Source: Comamonas denitrificans
GTDB taxonomy: Bacteria > Pseudomonadota > Gammaproteobacteria > Burkholderiales > Burkholderiaceae_C
Assembly (NCBI RefSeq): GCF_017368815.1
Contig: NZ_JAFNME010000008.1
Span: forward strand, 1 to 64,000
Reading direction: 5' to 3'
DNA: 64,000 nt
The notes beneath the pieces were generated by a model. That model saw only the letters and a program-made list of their open reading frames with translations. It was not told where the DNA came from and did no database searches. A program made the position numbers and the translations under genes. This document shows positions 1 to 8,118 of this stretch, one piece after another (position 1 is the first letter of the stretch; every line of letters starts with the position of its first letter).

Positions 1-489
1 CCGGTGGGCGCTGTGCTGGCCCGCCTGCCGGCCTACCCCGGCTCGCTGCTGCTGGTCACCGCCATCAACCTGGCCCTGGCCAAGCAGTTACCGGACGATG
101 TCAAAGCCATCTTGCACGGCAAGCGCATCAGCATCCGCGTGCGCGATGCCCGGCTGGGCTTTGATTTCACCTGGAACGGCCAGCGCTTTGCCCCCAGCCA
201 GCCCTACGCCGAGGCCGACCTGACCATTAGCGCCAACGCGCAAGACTTTTTGCTGCTGGCCCAGCGCCGCCAAGACCCGGACACCCTGTTCTTTAACCGC
301 CGTTTGGTCATGGAAGGCGACACCGAACTGGGCCTGGTGGTGAAAAACGCCCTGGATGCACTGGAGCTGCCCGTACTCGACCCCAGCCACTGGAGCCCGC
401 GTGCGGTGCTGCAGCGCAAAGCCCCCCATCTGGCCCGGCAACTGCCTGCCCTGCCATCTTTGAGCACCTTGTTCGGAAACCGCCCATGA
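1..489 (+). CDS. ubiT: UbiT-like SCP2-domain ubiquinone accessory factor (5' end probably cut off)
   Basis: The frame is open from the left edge. The first possible start is GTG at 4, giving 161 aa, slightly shorter than the roughly 170 aa of known UbiT, so a few N-terminal residues probably lie outside. The body reads as an SCP2 sterol-carrier fold: a beta-rich core with WNG, a DLTISANAQDF-type strand, and an FFNRRLVMEGDTELG segment followed by a C-terminal helix. In the family, UbiT binds ubiquinone intermediates and works with the U32 peptidase-like proteins UbiU and UbiV in oxygen-independent hydroxylation; those genes would be expected just left of the window. The stop overlaps the next start by 4 nt (ATGA), so translation is probably coupled. 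UbiT is favoured over UbiJ because UbiJ is present separately at 60 kb. Confidence 0.8.
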   Translation, partial: PVGAVLARLPAYPGSLLLVTAINLALAKQLPDDVKAILHGKRISIRVRDARLGFDFTWNGQRFAPSQPYAEADLTISANAQDFLLLAQRRQDPDTLFFNRRLVMEGDTELGLVVKNALDALELPVLDPSHWSPRAVLQRKAPHLARQLPALPSLSTLFGNRP

Positions 490-941
490 CCGACACCGCC
501 CCATCTGCCGATACCACCGGTGCAACCGCTGCCACCGATCCCGCCAGCGCTGCCTTGCCGCTGGTCTATTCCTGCTCCGGCTGCTCCAGCGCCGCGCAGC
601 TGGCCAACCACGTTGCCGTGCGCATGGACCGCACCGGCATGGCAGAAATGTCTTGCATCGCCGGTGTCGGGGGCGACGTGCCCAAGCTGGTGAAACTGGC
701 CACCTCGGGCCGCCCCATCCTCGCGCTGGATGGCTGCCCGCTCGAATGCGTGCGCAACAGCCTGCAGCGCCACGCCATCACCCCGACCCGCCACTACCAG
801 CTGCACAAATACGGCGTGAAAAAGCGCAACCACCAGGACTTTGACCCCGAACAGGCCGCTGCCGTGCTGGCGCACATCCAGGCCGACCTGCACGCCCATC
901 CCCTGCCTGAGCAGCCCCCGCTGGCCACCGCCCATGTCTGA
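486..941 (+). CDS. DGC-domain putative zinc-binding protein
   Basis: 151 aa, cytosolic, with no signal peptide. Residues 1-25 are a low-complexity Thr/Ala leader. The core has five cysteines: C30 and C33 in CSGC, C57 in MSCIAG, and C84 and C88 in DGCPLEC. The DGC signature names the family of putative metal-binding proteins. Their biochemical role is not established. The gene overlaps ubiT by 4 nt and ubiX by 8 nt, so the three are probably translated as one coupled unit, which points to a role linked to ubiquinone synthesis or its anaerobic branch; that link is inference from position only. The cysteine pattern fits zinc or possibly an Fe-S site. Confidence 0.8.
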   Translation: MTDTAPSADTTGATAATDPASAALPLVYSCSGCSSAAQLANHVAVRMDRTGMAEMSCIAGVGGDVPKLVKLATSGRPILALDGCPLECVRNSLQRHAITPTRHYQLHKYGVKKRNHQDFDPEQAAAVLAHIQADLHAHPLPEQPPLATAHV

Positions 942-1515
942 ACCGCGCCAACGCATCATCGTCGGCATTTCCGGGGCCAGCGGCGCCATCTACGGCGTAC
1001 GCCTGCTGCAGGCACTGCGCACACTGCCAGGCATAGAAACCCACGCGGTCATCTCTGACGCAGGCTGGCTCAACATCACCCACGAACTGGGCCTAGAGCG
1101 CACGCACGCACCCGCCCTGGCCGACGTGGTGCACAGCATCGACCACATCGGTGCCAGCATCGCCAGCGGCTCGTTTCGGGCCAGTGGCATGGTGGTGGCG
1201 CCCTGCTCCATGCGCACGCTGGCGGCCATCGCCCACGGCCTGACCGACAACCTACTCACCCGCGCGGCCGACGTAATGCTCAAAGAGCGCCGCCGTCTGA
1301 TCCTGCTGGCCCGCGAAACCCCGCTGCACCTGGTCCACCTGCGCAACATGACCACCGTGACGGAAATGGGGGCCATCGTCTGCCCGCCGGTGCCCGCCTT
1401 CTACCAAAAGCCGCAAACCGTCGAAGACATCGTGCAGCACAGCCTGGCCCGCGTGCTCGATTTACTGGGGCTGAAGCAAACGCTGGCTGCACCGTGGATG
1501 GGATTGAACCAATAA
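934..1515 (+). CDS. ubiX: Flavin prenyltransferase UbiX
   Basis: 193 aa. UbiX joins dimethylallyl phosphate to FMN to make prenyl-FMN, the cofactor of UbiD decarboxylases. The N-terminus carries the flavoprotein motif GISGASGA at residues 11-18. Further typical blocks are APCSMRTLAAIAHG, LLARETPLHLVHLRNM and PPVPAFYQKP near residues 90-170. The ATG at 934 is chosen because it opens exactly at the conserved N-terminus; the frame stays open upstream without similarity. It overlaps the DGC gene (ATGTCTGA). ubiD follows 55 nt downstream, separated by a palindromic gene-end repeat. Confidence 0.96.
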   Translation: MSEPRQRIIVGISGASGAIYGVRLLQALRTLPGIETHAVISDAGWLNITHELGLERTHAPALADVVHSIDHIGASIASGSFRASGMVVAPCSMRTLAAIAHGLTDNLLTRAADVMLKERRRLILLARETPLHLVHLRNMTTVTEMGAIVCPPVPAFYQKPQTVEDIVQHSLARVLDLLGLKQTLAAPWMGLNQ

Positions 1516-1518
1516 AAT

Positions 1519-1567
1519 ACATAGCTACTTGCGCTTATCCCATAAGCGATAAGACCACTTTTTATTC
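1519..1567. repeat. Gene-end inverted repeat, copy 1 (ubiX/ubiD)
   Basis: Core CGCTTAT (1532-1538), a 3-nt loop, then ATAAGCG (1542-1548), preceded by ATAGCTACTTG and followed by a T-rich tail. It begins 5 nt after the ubiX stop and ends next to the ubiD start. Member of the 12-copy family described under findings. Confidence 0.8.
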
Positions 1568-1570
1568 AAA

Positions 1571-3055
1571 ATGCACTACCGCGACCTGCGTGACTTCATC
1601 GCGCAACTGCAAAGCCAGGGCGAGCTGCGCCGCATCAGCGCCCCGGTTTCGCCCCACCTGGAAATGACCGCCCTGGCCGACCGCGTGCTGCGCTCGGGCG
1701 GCCCGGCGCTGTTGTTTGAAAACCCCACCGGCCACACCATGCCCGTGCTGGCCAATTTGTTTGGCACGCCGCAGCGCGTGGCCCGCGCCCTGGGCGTGGC
1801 GGGCTTGCCAGAGATCCGCGCCTTTGGCGAAGTGCTGGCCGCGCTGAAAGAGCCCGAGCCGCCGCGCGGCATGAAAGACCTGTGGGGCCGGCGCGACCTG
1901 ATCAAAACCCTGTGGAGCATGGCCCCCAGCAGCGTGCGCCGCCCGCCCTGCCAGGAGGTGGTGTGGACGGGTGCAGAGGTCGATTTAACGCGGCTGCCCA
2001 TCCAGCACTGCTGGCCCGGCGATGTGGCCCCGCTCATCACCTGGGGGCTGACCATCACCCGCGGGCCGCATAAAAAGCGGCAAAACCTGGGCATCTACCG
2101 CCAGCAGGTGATCGGCCATAACCAGCTCATCATGCGCTGGCTGGCGCACCGGGGCGGAGCGCTGGACTTTGCCGAGCACGCCAAGCAGCACCCCGGCCAA
2201 CCCTACCCCGTGGCGGTGGCCATCGGGGCCGATCCGGCGACCATCCTGGGCGCGGTCACCCCCGTGCCCGATACGCTGTCGGAGTACCAGTTTGCCGGCC
2301 TGCTGCGCGGTGCCCGCACCGAAGTGGCCGATGCCATGACCGTGCCGCTGCAAGTGCCAGCCAGCGCCGAAATCGTGCTGGAGGGCCACATCCACCCCGA
2401 CCCCAGCCACAAAAGCGGCTACCAGCACGCGCTGGAAGGCCCGTATGGCGACCACACCGGCTACTACAACGAGTGTGCCGAGTTTCCCGTCTTCACCGTC
2501 GAGCGCATCACCCAGCGCCAGAATGCCATCTACCACAGCACCTACACCGGCAAGCCGCCGGACGAACCGGCCATGCTTGGGCTGGCGCTCAACGAGTTGT
2601 TTGTGCCGCTGTTGCAACGCGCTTTTCCGGAGATCATTGATTTCTACCTGCCCCCCGAAGCGTGTAGCTACCGCATGGCCGTGGTCAGTATCAAAAAGGC
2701 CTACGCGGGCCACGCGCGGCGCGTAATGATGGGGGTGTGGAGCCACCTGCGTCAGTTTCTGTACACCAAGTTTGTCGTCGTGGTCGATGAAGATATCGAC
2801 GTGCGCTCCTGGCCCGAGGTCATCTGGGCCATGACCACGCGCATGGATCCCGTGCGCGACACCATGCTGCTGGAAAACACACCAATTGATTACCTGGACT
2901 TTGCCTCGCCCGTGAGCGGCCTGGGCGGCAAGATGGGGCTGGATGCCACCAACAAATGGCCTGGCGAAACCCAGCGCGAATGGGGCCGCACCATGGCCAT
3001 GGATGCCCAGGTGACGCAAAAAATGGCCGCGCTGGCCGAGCAACTGGGGCTATAA
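1571..3055 (+). CDS. ubiD: UbiD family prenyl-FMN-dependent decarboxylase
   Basis: 494 aa, the usual length for 4-hydroxy-3-polyprenylbenzoate decarboxylase. It removes the ring carboxyl group during ubiquinone synthesis using the prenyl-FMN made by the neighbouring UbiX. Family landmarks are visible throughout: [10 protein letters not shown] at the N-terminus, the central [11 protein letters not shown] block near residue 290 that lines the active site, and the C-terminal [16 protein letters not shown] stretch typical of UbiD rather than phenolic-acid decarboxylase homologues. It forms an operon-like run with ubiT, the DGC gene and ubiX; the intervening palindrome may modulate read-through. 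No clear Shine-Dalgarno sequence precedes the ATG. Confidence 0.96.
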   Translation: MHYRDLRDFIAQLQSQGELRRISAPVSPHLEMTALADRVLRSGGPALLFENPTGHTMPVLANLFGTPQRVARALGVAGLPEIRAFGEVLAALKEPEPPRGMKDLWGRRDLIKTLWSMAPSSVRRPPCQEVVWTGAEVDLTRLPIQHCWPGDVAPLITWGLTITRGPHKKRQNLGIYRQQVIGHNQLIMRWLAHRGGALDFAEHAKQHPGQPYPVAVAIGADPATILGAVTPVPDTLSEYQFAGLLRGARTEVADAMTVPLQVPASAEIVLEGHIHPDPSHKSGYQHALEGPYGDHTGYYNECAEFPVFTVERITQRQNAIYHSTYTGKPPDEPAMLGLALNELFVPLLQRAFPEIIDFYLPPEACSYRMAVVSIKKAYAGHARRVMMGVWSHLRQFLYTKFVVVVDEDIDVRSWPEVIWAMTTRMDPVRDTMLLENTPIDYLDFASPVSGLGGKMGLDATNKWPGETQREWGRTMAMDAQVTQKMAALAEQLGL

Positions 3056-3066
3056 ACTCTTGCCCC

Positions 3067-3618
3067 ATGCTCTCTCCCCCACCCCCCTCTGATTGGATAC
3101 TGCGCTGGCAACACCTGCTGGCTGCGCACTGCACGGTGCTGGACTTGGCGTGTGGAGCCGGTCGCCATCTGCGCCATTTTGCGCAGCGGGGGCACCGGGT
3201 CACCGGGGTCGATCGCAACGCCGAGGCCCTGGCCCACCTAGCCCACCTGGGCGAAGTGCTGCCCGCCGATTTGGAAAACGGCCCCTGGCCTTTGGCGCAG
3301 CGCCAGTTTGCTGCCGTCATCGTGACCAACTACCTCTGGCGGCCCCGCTGGCCCCAATTGCGTGACTGCCTGGCCCCAGGTGGGGTGCTGCTGTACGAAA
3401 CCTTTGCCCACGGCCACGCCGCCTATGGACACCCCAGGCGGGCAGAATTTTTATTGCAGCCGGGGGAGTTGCTCAGCCTGTGTGCTGGCTGGCACATCGT
3501 GGCGTACGAGCATGGCGTGCTGACCAGCCCAGGTTCTGCACGGGTGGTGCAGCGCATTGCCGCTGTGCGTCCCGCATCCGATGCAGCGGACACCCTACGG
3601 CCACTGCAAGCCGAATAA
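3067..3618 (+). CDS. Class I SAM-dependent methyltransferase
   Basis: 183 aa. Motif I, LDLACGAGRH at residues 25-34, and the acidic residue ending the second strand (GVDRNAEAL) mark a Rossmann-fold SAM-dependent methyltransferase. The post-motif region CLAPGGVLLYETFA fits motif III. It resembles small TehB-like or generic type 11/12 methyltransferases; the substrate cannot be read from the sequence. The ATG at 3067, 11 nt after the ubiD stop, matches the start of recognisable sequence, although the frame is open further upstream inside ubiD. It is probably co-transcribed with ubiD. Confidence 0.85.
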   Translation: MLSPPPPSDWILRWQHLLAAHCTVLDLACGAGRHLRHFAQRGHRVTGVDRNAEALAHLAHLGEVLPADLENGPWPLAQRQFAAVIVTNYLWRPRWPQLRDCLAPGGVLLYETFAHGHAAYGHPRRAEFLLQPGELLSLCAGWHIVAYEHGVLTSPGSARVVQRIAAVRPASDAADTLRPLQAE

Positions 3619-3653
3619 CGATTTGACCAATTGTTTCGTCAGATTAATCATTG

Positions 3654-3673
3654 TTTTGCCATGAATGGCAAAA
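3654..3673. promoter_or_regulatory. Perfect 9-bp inverted repeat in the dapA leader
   Basis: TTTTGCCAT-GA-ATGGCAAAA is a perfect inverted repeat with a 2-nt spacer, about 90 nt upstream of the dapA start. No T-run follows, so a terminator is unlikely; the shape suits a dimeric regulator site. Which protein would bind is unknown. Confidence 0.4.
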
Positions 3674-3760
3674 ATCGACGAAAAAATACCCCCATTCAGA
3701 TCACTAAAATGGCGGTTTTCTTCTCCCCTCGGCCTTTTTTTTAGAATCGCAGAAATTTTT

Positions 3761-4657
3761 ATGAGCACTCCCACCGTCGGCCTGCAAGGCAGCATCGTCG
3801 CCCTGATTACCCCCATGCTTGAAGACGGCAGCGTCGATTACCCCGCCCTGCGCAAGCTCATCGACTGGCACATTGCCGAAGGCACCGACTGCATTGGCGT
3901 GGTGGGCACCACCGGCGAATCGCCCACCGTGAACGTAGAAGAACATTGCGAAATCATTCGCGTGGCCGTCGAGCAAGCCGCCGGGCGCGTGCCCATCATG
4001 GCCGGTTGCGGCGGCAACAGCACGCGCGAAGCCATTGCCCTGGCGCAGTACGCCAAGCAAGTGGGGGCCGACAGCCAGCTGCAAGTGGTGCCCTACTACA
4101 ACAAGCCCACCCAAGAAGGCATTTACCAGCACTACAAAGCCATTGCCGAGGCCGTGGGCGACCTGCCCATCGTGCTGTACAACGTGCCCGGGCGCACGGT
4201 CGCCGATATGCAGCCCGAAACCGTACTGCGCCTGGCACAGATCGACAGCATCATTGGCGTGAAAGAAGCCACCGGCAACATTGAACGCGCCCAGTGGCTG
4301 ATTCGTGAAGTGCCCGCCGGCTTTGGCGTGTATTCGGGCGACGATCCAACCGCCGTGGCCCTGATGCTGTGCGGCGGCCATGGCAACATCTCCGTGACGG
4401 CCAACGTGGCCCCCCGCCTGATGAGCCAGCTGTGCAAAGCCGCCATCGCCGGTGACCGCGACACCGCGATGGCCATTCAGCGCCGCCTGCTGCCCGTACA
4501 CCGCAGCCTGTTTGTCGAATCCAACCCCATCCCCGTGAAATGGGCCGTGGCCCGCCTGGGCCACTGCGGTGCCACCCTGCGCCTGCCGCTGACCCCGTTC
4601 ACGGCGCAAAATCACGCGGTGGTGGAATCGGCTTTGCAAGGTGCTGGCTTGCTCTAA
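3761..4657 (+). CDS. dapA: 4-hydroxy-tetrahydrodipicolinate synthase DapA
   Basis: 298 aa. DapA condenses pyruvate with aspartate semialdehyde in the diaminopimelate/lysine pathway (cytoplasm). The TIM-barrel signatures are intact: GTTGES at 49-54, YYNKP at 112-116, Tyr140 in YNVPGRT, and the Schiff-base lysine K168 in IGVKEATG. The frame is open upstream to 3665, but the conserved N-terminus ([10 protein letters not shown]) begins at the ATG at 3761. That ATG follows an A/T-rich stretch with no visible Shine-Dalgarno; TAGAAT at 3742-3747 could be a -10 box giving a very short leader. bamC follows, as in many betaproteobacteria. Confidence 0.96.
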   Translation: MSTPTVGLQGSIVALITPMLEDGSVDYPALRKLIDWHIAEGTDCIGVVGTTGESPTVNVEEHCEIIRVAVEQAAGRVPIMAGCGGNSTREAIALAQYAKQVGADSQLQVVPYYNKPTQEGIYQHYKAIAEAVGDLPIVLYNVPGRTVADMQPETVLRLAQIDSIIGVKEATGNIERAQWLIREVPAGFGVYSGDDPTAVALMLCGGHGNISVTANVAPRLMSQLCKAAIAGDRDTAMAIQRRLLPVHRSLFVESNPIPVKWAVARLGHCGATLRLPLTPFTAQNHAVVESALQGAGLL

Positions 4658-4732
4658 ACTCGCGGTTTGCCATTTTTTCGCAAAAGTGGCTGCCCATTGA
4701 AATCCCCTAGGACCTTACCCAAGGAAACTCGC

Positions 4733-5857
4733 GTGAAAGTGCAACACCCCCTTGCCCGTGCTGGCGTAATTGGCTTGGCGCTTGCCGTGTCGGCCTGCTC
4801 CGTCATTCAAGAAGACAAGATCGACTACAAAAGCGCTCAAAAAGCCAGCACCCTGGAAGTGCCGCCGGATTTGACTCAGCTGTCCAAAGACACGCGTTAC
4901 ACCACCACGCAAGACAAGTCGGTATCGGCCCTGGCGCTGCAAGCCGGCCAAGCGCAGGTGCCCACGGTCGAGCGCTCGGCCCCCTTGCAAGTGGGTGATG
5001 TGCAAATTCTGCGTGAAGGCGACAAGCGCTGGCTGCTGGTGAATCGCCCCGTCGAGCAACTGTGGGAGCCCGCCCGCGAGTTCTGGATCGACCACGGCTT
5101 TAACCTCGAACAGGAAAAGCCCGACCTGGGCATCCTGGAAACCGATTGGGCAGAAAACCGCGCCAAGCTGCCCCAGGACGTGATCCGCAAAACCCTGGGC
5201 AAGGTGTTCGACTCGCTGTACTCGACCAGCGAGCGCGATAAATTTCGCACCCGCTTAGAGCGCCGCGCCGATGGCAAGACCGAAATCTTCATCACCCACC
5301 GGGGCATGGAAGAGGTGTACAGCTCCAGCCAGAAAGACTCCACCGTCTGGCAACCGCGCGGTGCCGACCCGGAGCTGGAAACCGAATTTCTGCGCCGCCT
5401 GATGATCAAACTGGGCACCAGCGAAGAGCAATCCAAAGCCTTGGTTGCTTCAGCCGCAGCCCAAGGTGGCAACACAACCAGCAGCGTCAAAATCATCACC
5501 GTCGCAGATGCCCCGGCCCTGGCGATGCAAGAGCCATTTGACCGCGCTTGGCGCATTGTGGGCGTGGCCCTGGATCGCACTGGCTTCACCGTGGAAGACC
5601 GCGACCGCAGCAAAGGGCTGTACTACGTGCGCTATGTACAAGCCAACAAGGCCGAAACCACCAAGGAAAAACAAGGCTGGTTTGCCCGCAAGTTCAGCAG
5701 CAAGAAGCAAGCCGAAAACACCCCCCAGCAATACCAAATTGCCGTGCGCAGCGAAGGCACAAGCAGCCAAGTACTGGTCTTGAATGCCCAGGGTCAGCCG
5801 GAAACCACCAAAGCGGCGCAAAACATTGTGCGGGTGTTGGCCGAAGACCTGAAGTAG
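4733..5857 (+). CDS. bamC: Outer-membrane assembly lipoprotein BamC
   Basis: 374 aa from a GTG start. BamC is an accessory lipoprotein of the BAM machine that inserts beta-barrel proteins into the outer membrane. The start is set by AAGGAA at 4721-4726, six nt before GTG 4733, and by a proper lipoprotein signal: a basic N-terminus, the hydrophobic run GVIGLALA, then the lipobox VSAC with Cys22. An upstream in-frame ATG would bury this signal. An unstructured region follows the Cys, then two helix-grip domains (about 90-200 and 255-374). The dapA-bamC order supports the call. Strong terminators follow. Confidence 0.92.
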   Translation: MKVQHPLARAGVIGLALAVSACSVIQEDKIDYKSAQKASTLEVPPDLTQLSKDTRYTTTQDKSVSALALQAGQAQVPTVERSAPLQVGDVQILREGDKRWLLVNRPVEQLWEPAREFWIDHGFNLEQEKPDLGILETDWAENRAKLPQDVIRKTLGKVFDSLYSTSERDKFRTRLERRADGKTEIFITHRGMEEVYSSSQKDSTVWQPRGADPELETEFLRRLMIKLGTSEEQSKALVASAAAQGGNTTSSVKIITVADAPALAMQEPFDRAWRIVGVALDRTGFTVEDRDRSKGLYYVRYVQANKAETTKEKQGWFARKFSSKKQAENTPQQYQIAVRSEGTSSQVLVLNAQGQPETTKAAQNIVRVLAEDLK

Positions 5858-5914
5858 TCCTCCAACCAGCGGCGGCCACCACCGCTGGTGCCATCCCCAA
5901 ACCAAAATCAAAAC

Positions 5915-5943
5915 AAAACCGCTGCCTGGGCAGCGGTTTTTTT
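5915..5943 (+). terminator. Rho-independent terminator of bamC
   Basis: AAAACCGCTGCC-TG-GGCAGCGGTTTT with an extended T-run, 57 nt after the bamC stop. Confidence 0.85.
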
Positions 5944-5981
5944 ATTGGCCAGCGCCCAACACGCTGCCGGGCCGCACCAAT

Positions 5982-6013
5982 AAAAAAGCCTGCTTAAGCA
6001 AGCAGGCTTTTTT
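5982..6013. terminator. Bidirectional terminator between bamC and the lipoprotein gene
   Basis: AAAAAAGCCTGCTT (5982-5995) pairs perfectly with AAGCAGGCTTTTTT (6000-6013) around a 4-nt loop. With A/T runs on both sides it can stop transcription from either strand; it lies 15 nt after the stop of the minus-strand lipoprotein gene. Confidence 0.9.
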
Positions 6014-6027
6014 GTGGTGAACGCGAA

Positions 6028-6420
6028 TTACTTGGCGGCTTCGGTAGCGGCTTTGGCAGCAGTATCAGCAGCTTCTTTGGCAGCATCTGCAGCCTTGTCC
6101 AGGGCTTCTTTGGCAGCGTCAGCAGCAGCTTCTACTTTTTCGCCAGCCTCAGCAGCGGTGTCTTTGGCAGCATCGGTGGCATCCGTAGCAGCGGCTTGCG
6201 CTTTGTCGCCAGCTTCTTCAACAGCGGCAGTGGCAGCGGTTGCGGCCTGGTCAGCAGCTTCTTTGGCGGCATCAGTGGCTTCAACAGCAGCGTCTTTGGC
6301 AGCTTCAACGGCTTGCTCAACCGCAGGTGCGGGAGCGGGCGCAGCAGCTTCTTCTTTTTGACCGCAAGCGGTCAAGGCGAAAGCGGCAAGCAAGGAGGCC
6401 AGCAGGACGGATTTTTTCAT
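6028..6420 (-). CDS. Small Ala-rich lipoprotein with repeated amphipathic helix
   Basis: 130 aa. The signal MKKSVLLASLLAAFALTAC gives a lipobox LTAC with Cys19; the residue after Cys is Gly, which does not signal inner-membrane retention, so outer-membrane sorting is likely. The mature part is almost wholly Ala, Glu, Lys, Asp and Thr, with units such as DAAKEAAD recurring about every 11 residues. This predicts a long amphipathic helix or coiled coil resembling LEA-type or apolipoprotein-like repeats. ATG 6420 is preferred over GTG 6429 because AGAGG lies at the right distance upstream. It is monocistronic, with a terminator after it. I do not recognise a named family; a desiccation or envelope-stress role would be a guess. 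Confidence 0.8.
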   Translation of the reverse strand: MKKSVLLASLLAAFALTACGQKEEAAAPAPAPAVEQAVEAAKDAAVEATDAAKEAADQAATAATAAVEEAGDKAQAAATDATDAAKDTAAEAGEKVEAAADAAKEALDKAADAAKEAADTAAKAATEAAK

Positions 6421-6831
6421 GAAAAACACCTCTCAAAAGGATTGTTGTCAATAGAGCAAAACGCTAGTTCAGTGAGAAACCGGGTGCTACTGTAGCTGAA
6501 TTTGATTTAACACAACCGAACCTATCGCCATTAACGAGGCACTTGCCCATTCGGTTTACCCAAATTTAAAAATATTTTGCGTTTTGCCTGCTGCGCAGCA
6601 CCAGCCTGTGCAGCGGGTGCAAAGAACCGAAGACTGGTACCTCATACCACTTGCCATCAATCGACCGCCAATGGCTGTCCGTAGTGCTATGGCTTTGACA
6701 TGCAGCTTTACCCCAATCAAATGAAAGAAAATTAGAAAATAATTTCAAAAAATACTTTGTTAAGTATGATCTACACCAACAATGGATTGCGACCCTTCGC
6801 AATCGCATCCCTAGCTAGTAGGAGAGAGCAC
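6421..6831. other. AT-rich intergenic region left of the toxin-antitoxin pair
   Basis: About 410 nt with lower GC than its surroundings. It holds the promoter side of the lipoprotein gene and, at its right end, the promoter and inverted repeat of the antitoxin gene. A minus-strand frame of 80 codons (6566-6808) shows no recognisable family. I searched by eye for a duplicate of the tRNA-Leu 3' end that could mark the far edge of a lost island and did not see one. Confidence 0.5.
6752..6770 (+). promoter_or_regulatory. Candidate -10 box and operator of the antitoxin-toxin operon
   Basis: ATACTT-TGTT-AAGTAT (6752-6767) is a perfect 6-bp inverted repeat. TATGAT (6765-6770) overlaps its right arm and is a plausible -10 box about 60 nt upstream of the antitoxin ATG. 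Toxin-antitoxin operons of this class are usually repressed by their Xre antitoxin through such repeats; the assignment is inference. Confidence 0.45.
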
Positions 6832-7206
6832 ATGCAAGCCATTCAACGCCCAACACTCGACCGTGCAGTCGTCCTGACTAAGGCCACCTTGAGTGCTGCC
6901 GAGCAACTGGGTTTGAGCAATGCAGATTTGGCGGCTGTGATTGGCGTGAGCGAGCCAACCATATCGCGCATCAAAAACAGCAACCGAACTATTGCCCCCG
7001 ATTCCAAGGAAGGTGAACTGGCGCTGCTGCTGATCCGCGTTTTCCGCTCGCTGGATCCGCTAATCGGTGGCGATGAAGGCAAGCGAAAGATTTGGATGAA
7101 CAGCTACAACAAAGCGCTGGTAGGTCAGCCCAATCAGTTGATCTGCAAGGCCGACGGTTTGGTGCGTACCCTGTCGTATTTAGATGGAATGCGTGCAGCA
7201 TCATGA
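6832..7206 (+). CDS. Xre/MbcA/ParS-type antitoxin of a RES module
   Basis: 124 aa. Residues about 27-52 (LGLSNADLAAVIGVSEPTISRIKNSN) form a helix-turn-helix of Xre type. The C-terminal part from about residue 75, with GKRKIWMNSYNKAL and the LDGMRA end, matches the toxin-binding domain of MbcA/ParS/Xre antitoxins. The ATG at 6832 is preceded by AGGAGAGAG; an in-frame ATG upstream lacks this and adds no recognisable sequence. Its TGA overlaps the toxin start as ATGA, the normal coupling in these operons. It would neutralise the RES toxin and probably autoregulate through the repeat at 6752-6767. GC is lower than in flanking genes, suggesting transfer. Confidence 0.9.
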   Translation: MQAIQRPTLDRAVVLTKATLSAAEQLGLSNADLAAVIGVSEPTISRIKNSNRTIAPDSKEGELALLLIRVFRSLDPLIGGDEGKRKIWMNSYNKALVGQPNQLICKADGLVRTLSYLDGMRAAS

Positions 7207-7922
7207 GGTCAGAAAGCTGGAACCCCAATTGGCTTGAGACGCACTGCATTGAGCTGAGCATGGAGGGCGCGTGGCGCGGGGTAGAAACCCAGTACATCGC
7301 TGCCTCCATGAAACTGGTTGATACGCTGGAAGAGCAAGATGTGTTGGAGCAATTGCTGGAGGAAAGCAAGCCACCGATACCTCCAACACAGGTCAGCAAG
7401 CACTATTTGCTTTTAAGTCCTTTTCGCTATTTTCCACACCATAGCTCACGCTTTCGCCCAGGCCAGCAAAGTGGGCTGTGGTACGGATCATCAACCTTGG
7501 AGGGGGCCTGTTCTGAAATCGCCTACTGGCGCATGCGCTTCATTTTGGACAGTGCTGGCTTGTCTGGAGATGGCGCGGTTGTTACCGAGCACACGTTTTA
7601 CCAAGCCACAGTACAAGGCAAAGCCATCAATTTGATGGAGTTACCCTGGGTCGATTTTGCGCATATTTGGAAGCATCCGTCAGACTACAGCGCAACCCAC
7701 AAGCTCGCTGAAGCAGCCGTCAAAACAGGCGTACAGTGGATTCAGTACGAGTCTGTTCGTGCGCCATCCTGCCAGCTGGCTGCAGTCCTCACGCCTGATG
7801 CTTTGCATGCAAGCAATGCAGAGATTGATCAATCTAAGCAGGAGTGGATTTGCAAGGCAACGCGCGATGCTGTGCTGATGCGCAGCAAAGACGGAAAACG
7901 CCAGTTCGAGTGGCACGAGTAG
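7203..7922 (+). CDS. RES-domain toxin (NAD-consuming family)
   Basis: 239 aa. Characterised RES toxins (MbcT, Res) degrade NAD+ by phosphorolysis or hydrolysis. The RES features are the FRY and SRFR arginines at 74-85, the block GLWYGSSTLEGACSEIAYWR around residues 91-110 with its Tyr and Glu, and the later VRAPSCQLAAVL block. An N-terminal extension of about 65 residues precedes the core, as in longer RES proteins. No internal stop is present, so the toxin looks intact. It starts at the ATGA overlap with the antitoxin. GC is roughly 53% in a line I counted, versus about 70% in a nearby efflux line. An integrase fossil begins directly after its stop. Confidence 0.9.
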   Translation: MRSESWNPNWLETHCIELSMEGAWRGVETQYIAASMKLVDTLEEQDVLEQLLEESKPPIPPTQVSKHYLLLSPFRYFPHHSSRFRPGQQSGLWYGSSTLEGACSEIAYWRMRFILDSAGLSGDGAVVTEHTFYQATVQGKAINLMELPWVDFAHIWKHPSDYSATHKLAEAAVKTGVQWIQYESVRAPSCQLAAVLTPDALHASNAEIDQSKQEWICKATRDAVLMRSKDGKRQFEWHE

Positions 7923-8060
7923 CTATAGCCGGTCAAGGCTGTGGCCCGCAGGTCGTGAAAGCGCAAGCCCTCGATCATGGAGCGGTCACGCAGCAGAGCA
8001 GTTTACGCAGATGCTTCCCAAATTCCCGCTGGAAAGGGTCGGGAAAAGCCGTAAAGACGA
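7923..8060 (-). pseudogene. Decayed tyrosine recombinase (phage-type integrase) fragment
   Basis: Read on the minus strand, about 7925-7985 encodes IEGLRFHDLRATALTGY. This matches the box II region of tyrosine integrases, where the HxxR of FHDLR supplies catalytic residues. The sequence just upstream (about 7995-8057) continues the similarity in another frame (FQREFGKHLRKL), so at least one frameshift separates them. The rest of the C-terminus, including the catalytic Tyr, is missing and the N-terminal part is gone. It lies between the toxin and tRNA-Leu and points away from the tRNA 3' end, the classic place for an island integrase. Identification rests on one motif plus context. Confidence 0.65.
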
Positions 8061-8090
8061 GGATAAAACCGGAAATCTGACCAAAACAAA

Positions 8091-8118
8091 AGGGCTTACA
8101 GATTTCTCTATAAGCCCT
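8091..8118 (-). terminator. Terminator of tRNA-Leu
   Basis: AGGGCTTA (8091-8098) pairs with TAAGCCCT (8111-8118). On the minus strand the hairpin is followed by TTTGTTTT, about 20 nt after the tRNA 3' end. Confidence 0.8.

Noticed and set aside
6566-6808. Minus-strand frame of 80 codons in the gap left of the antitoxin
   Set aside because: No recognisable domain, signal or ribosome site, and it overlaps the antitoxin promoter. Kept as non-coding.
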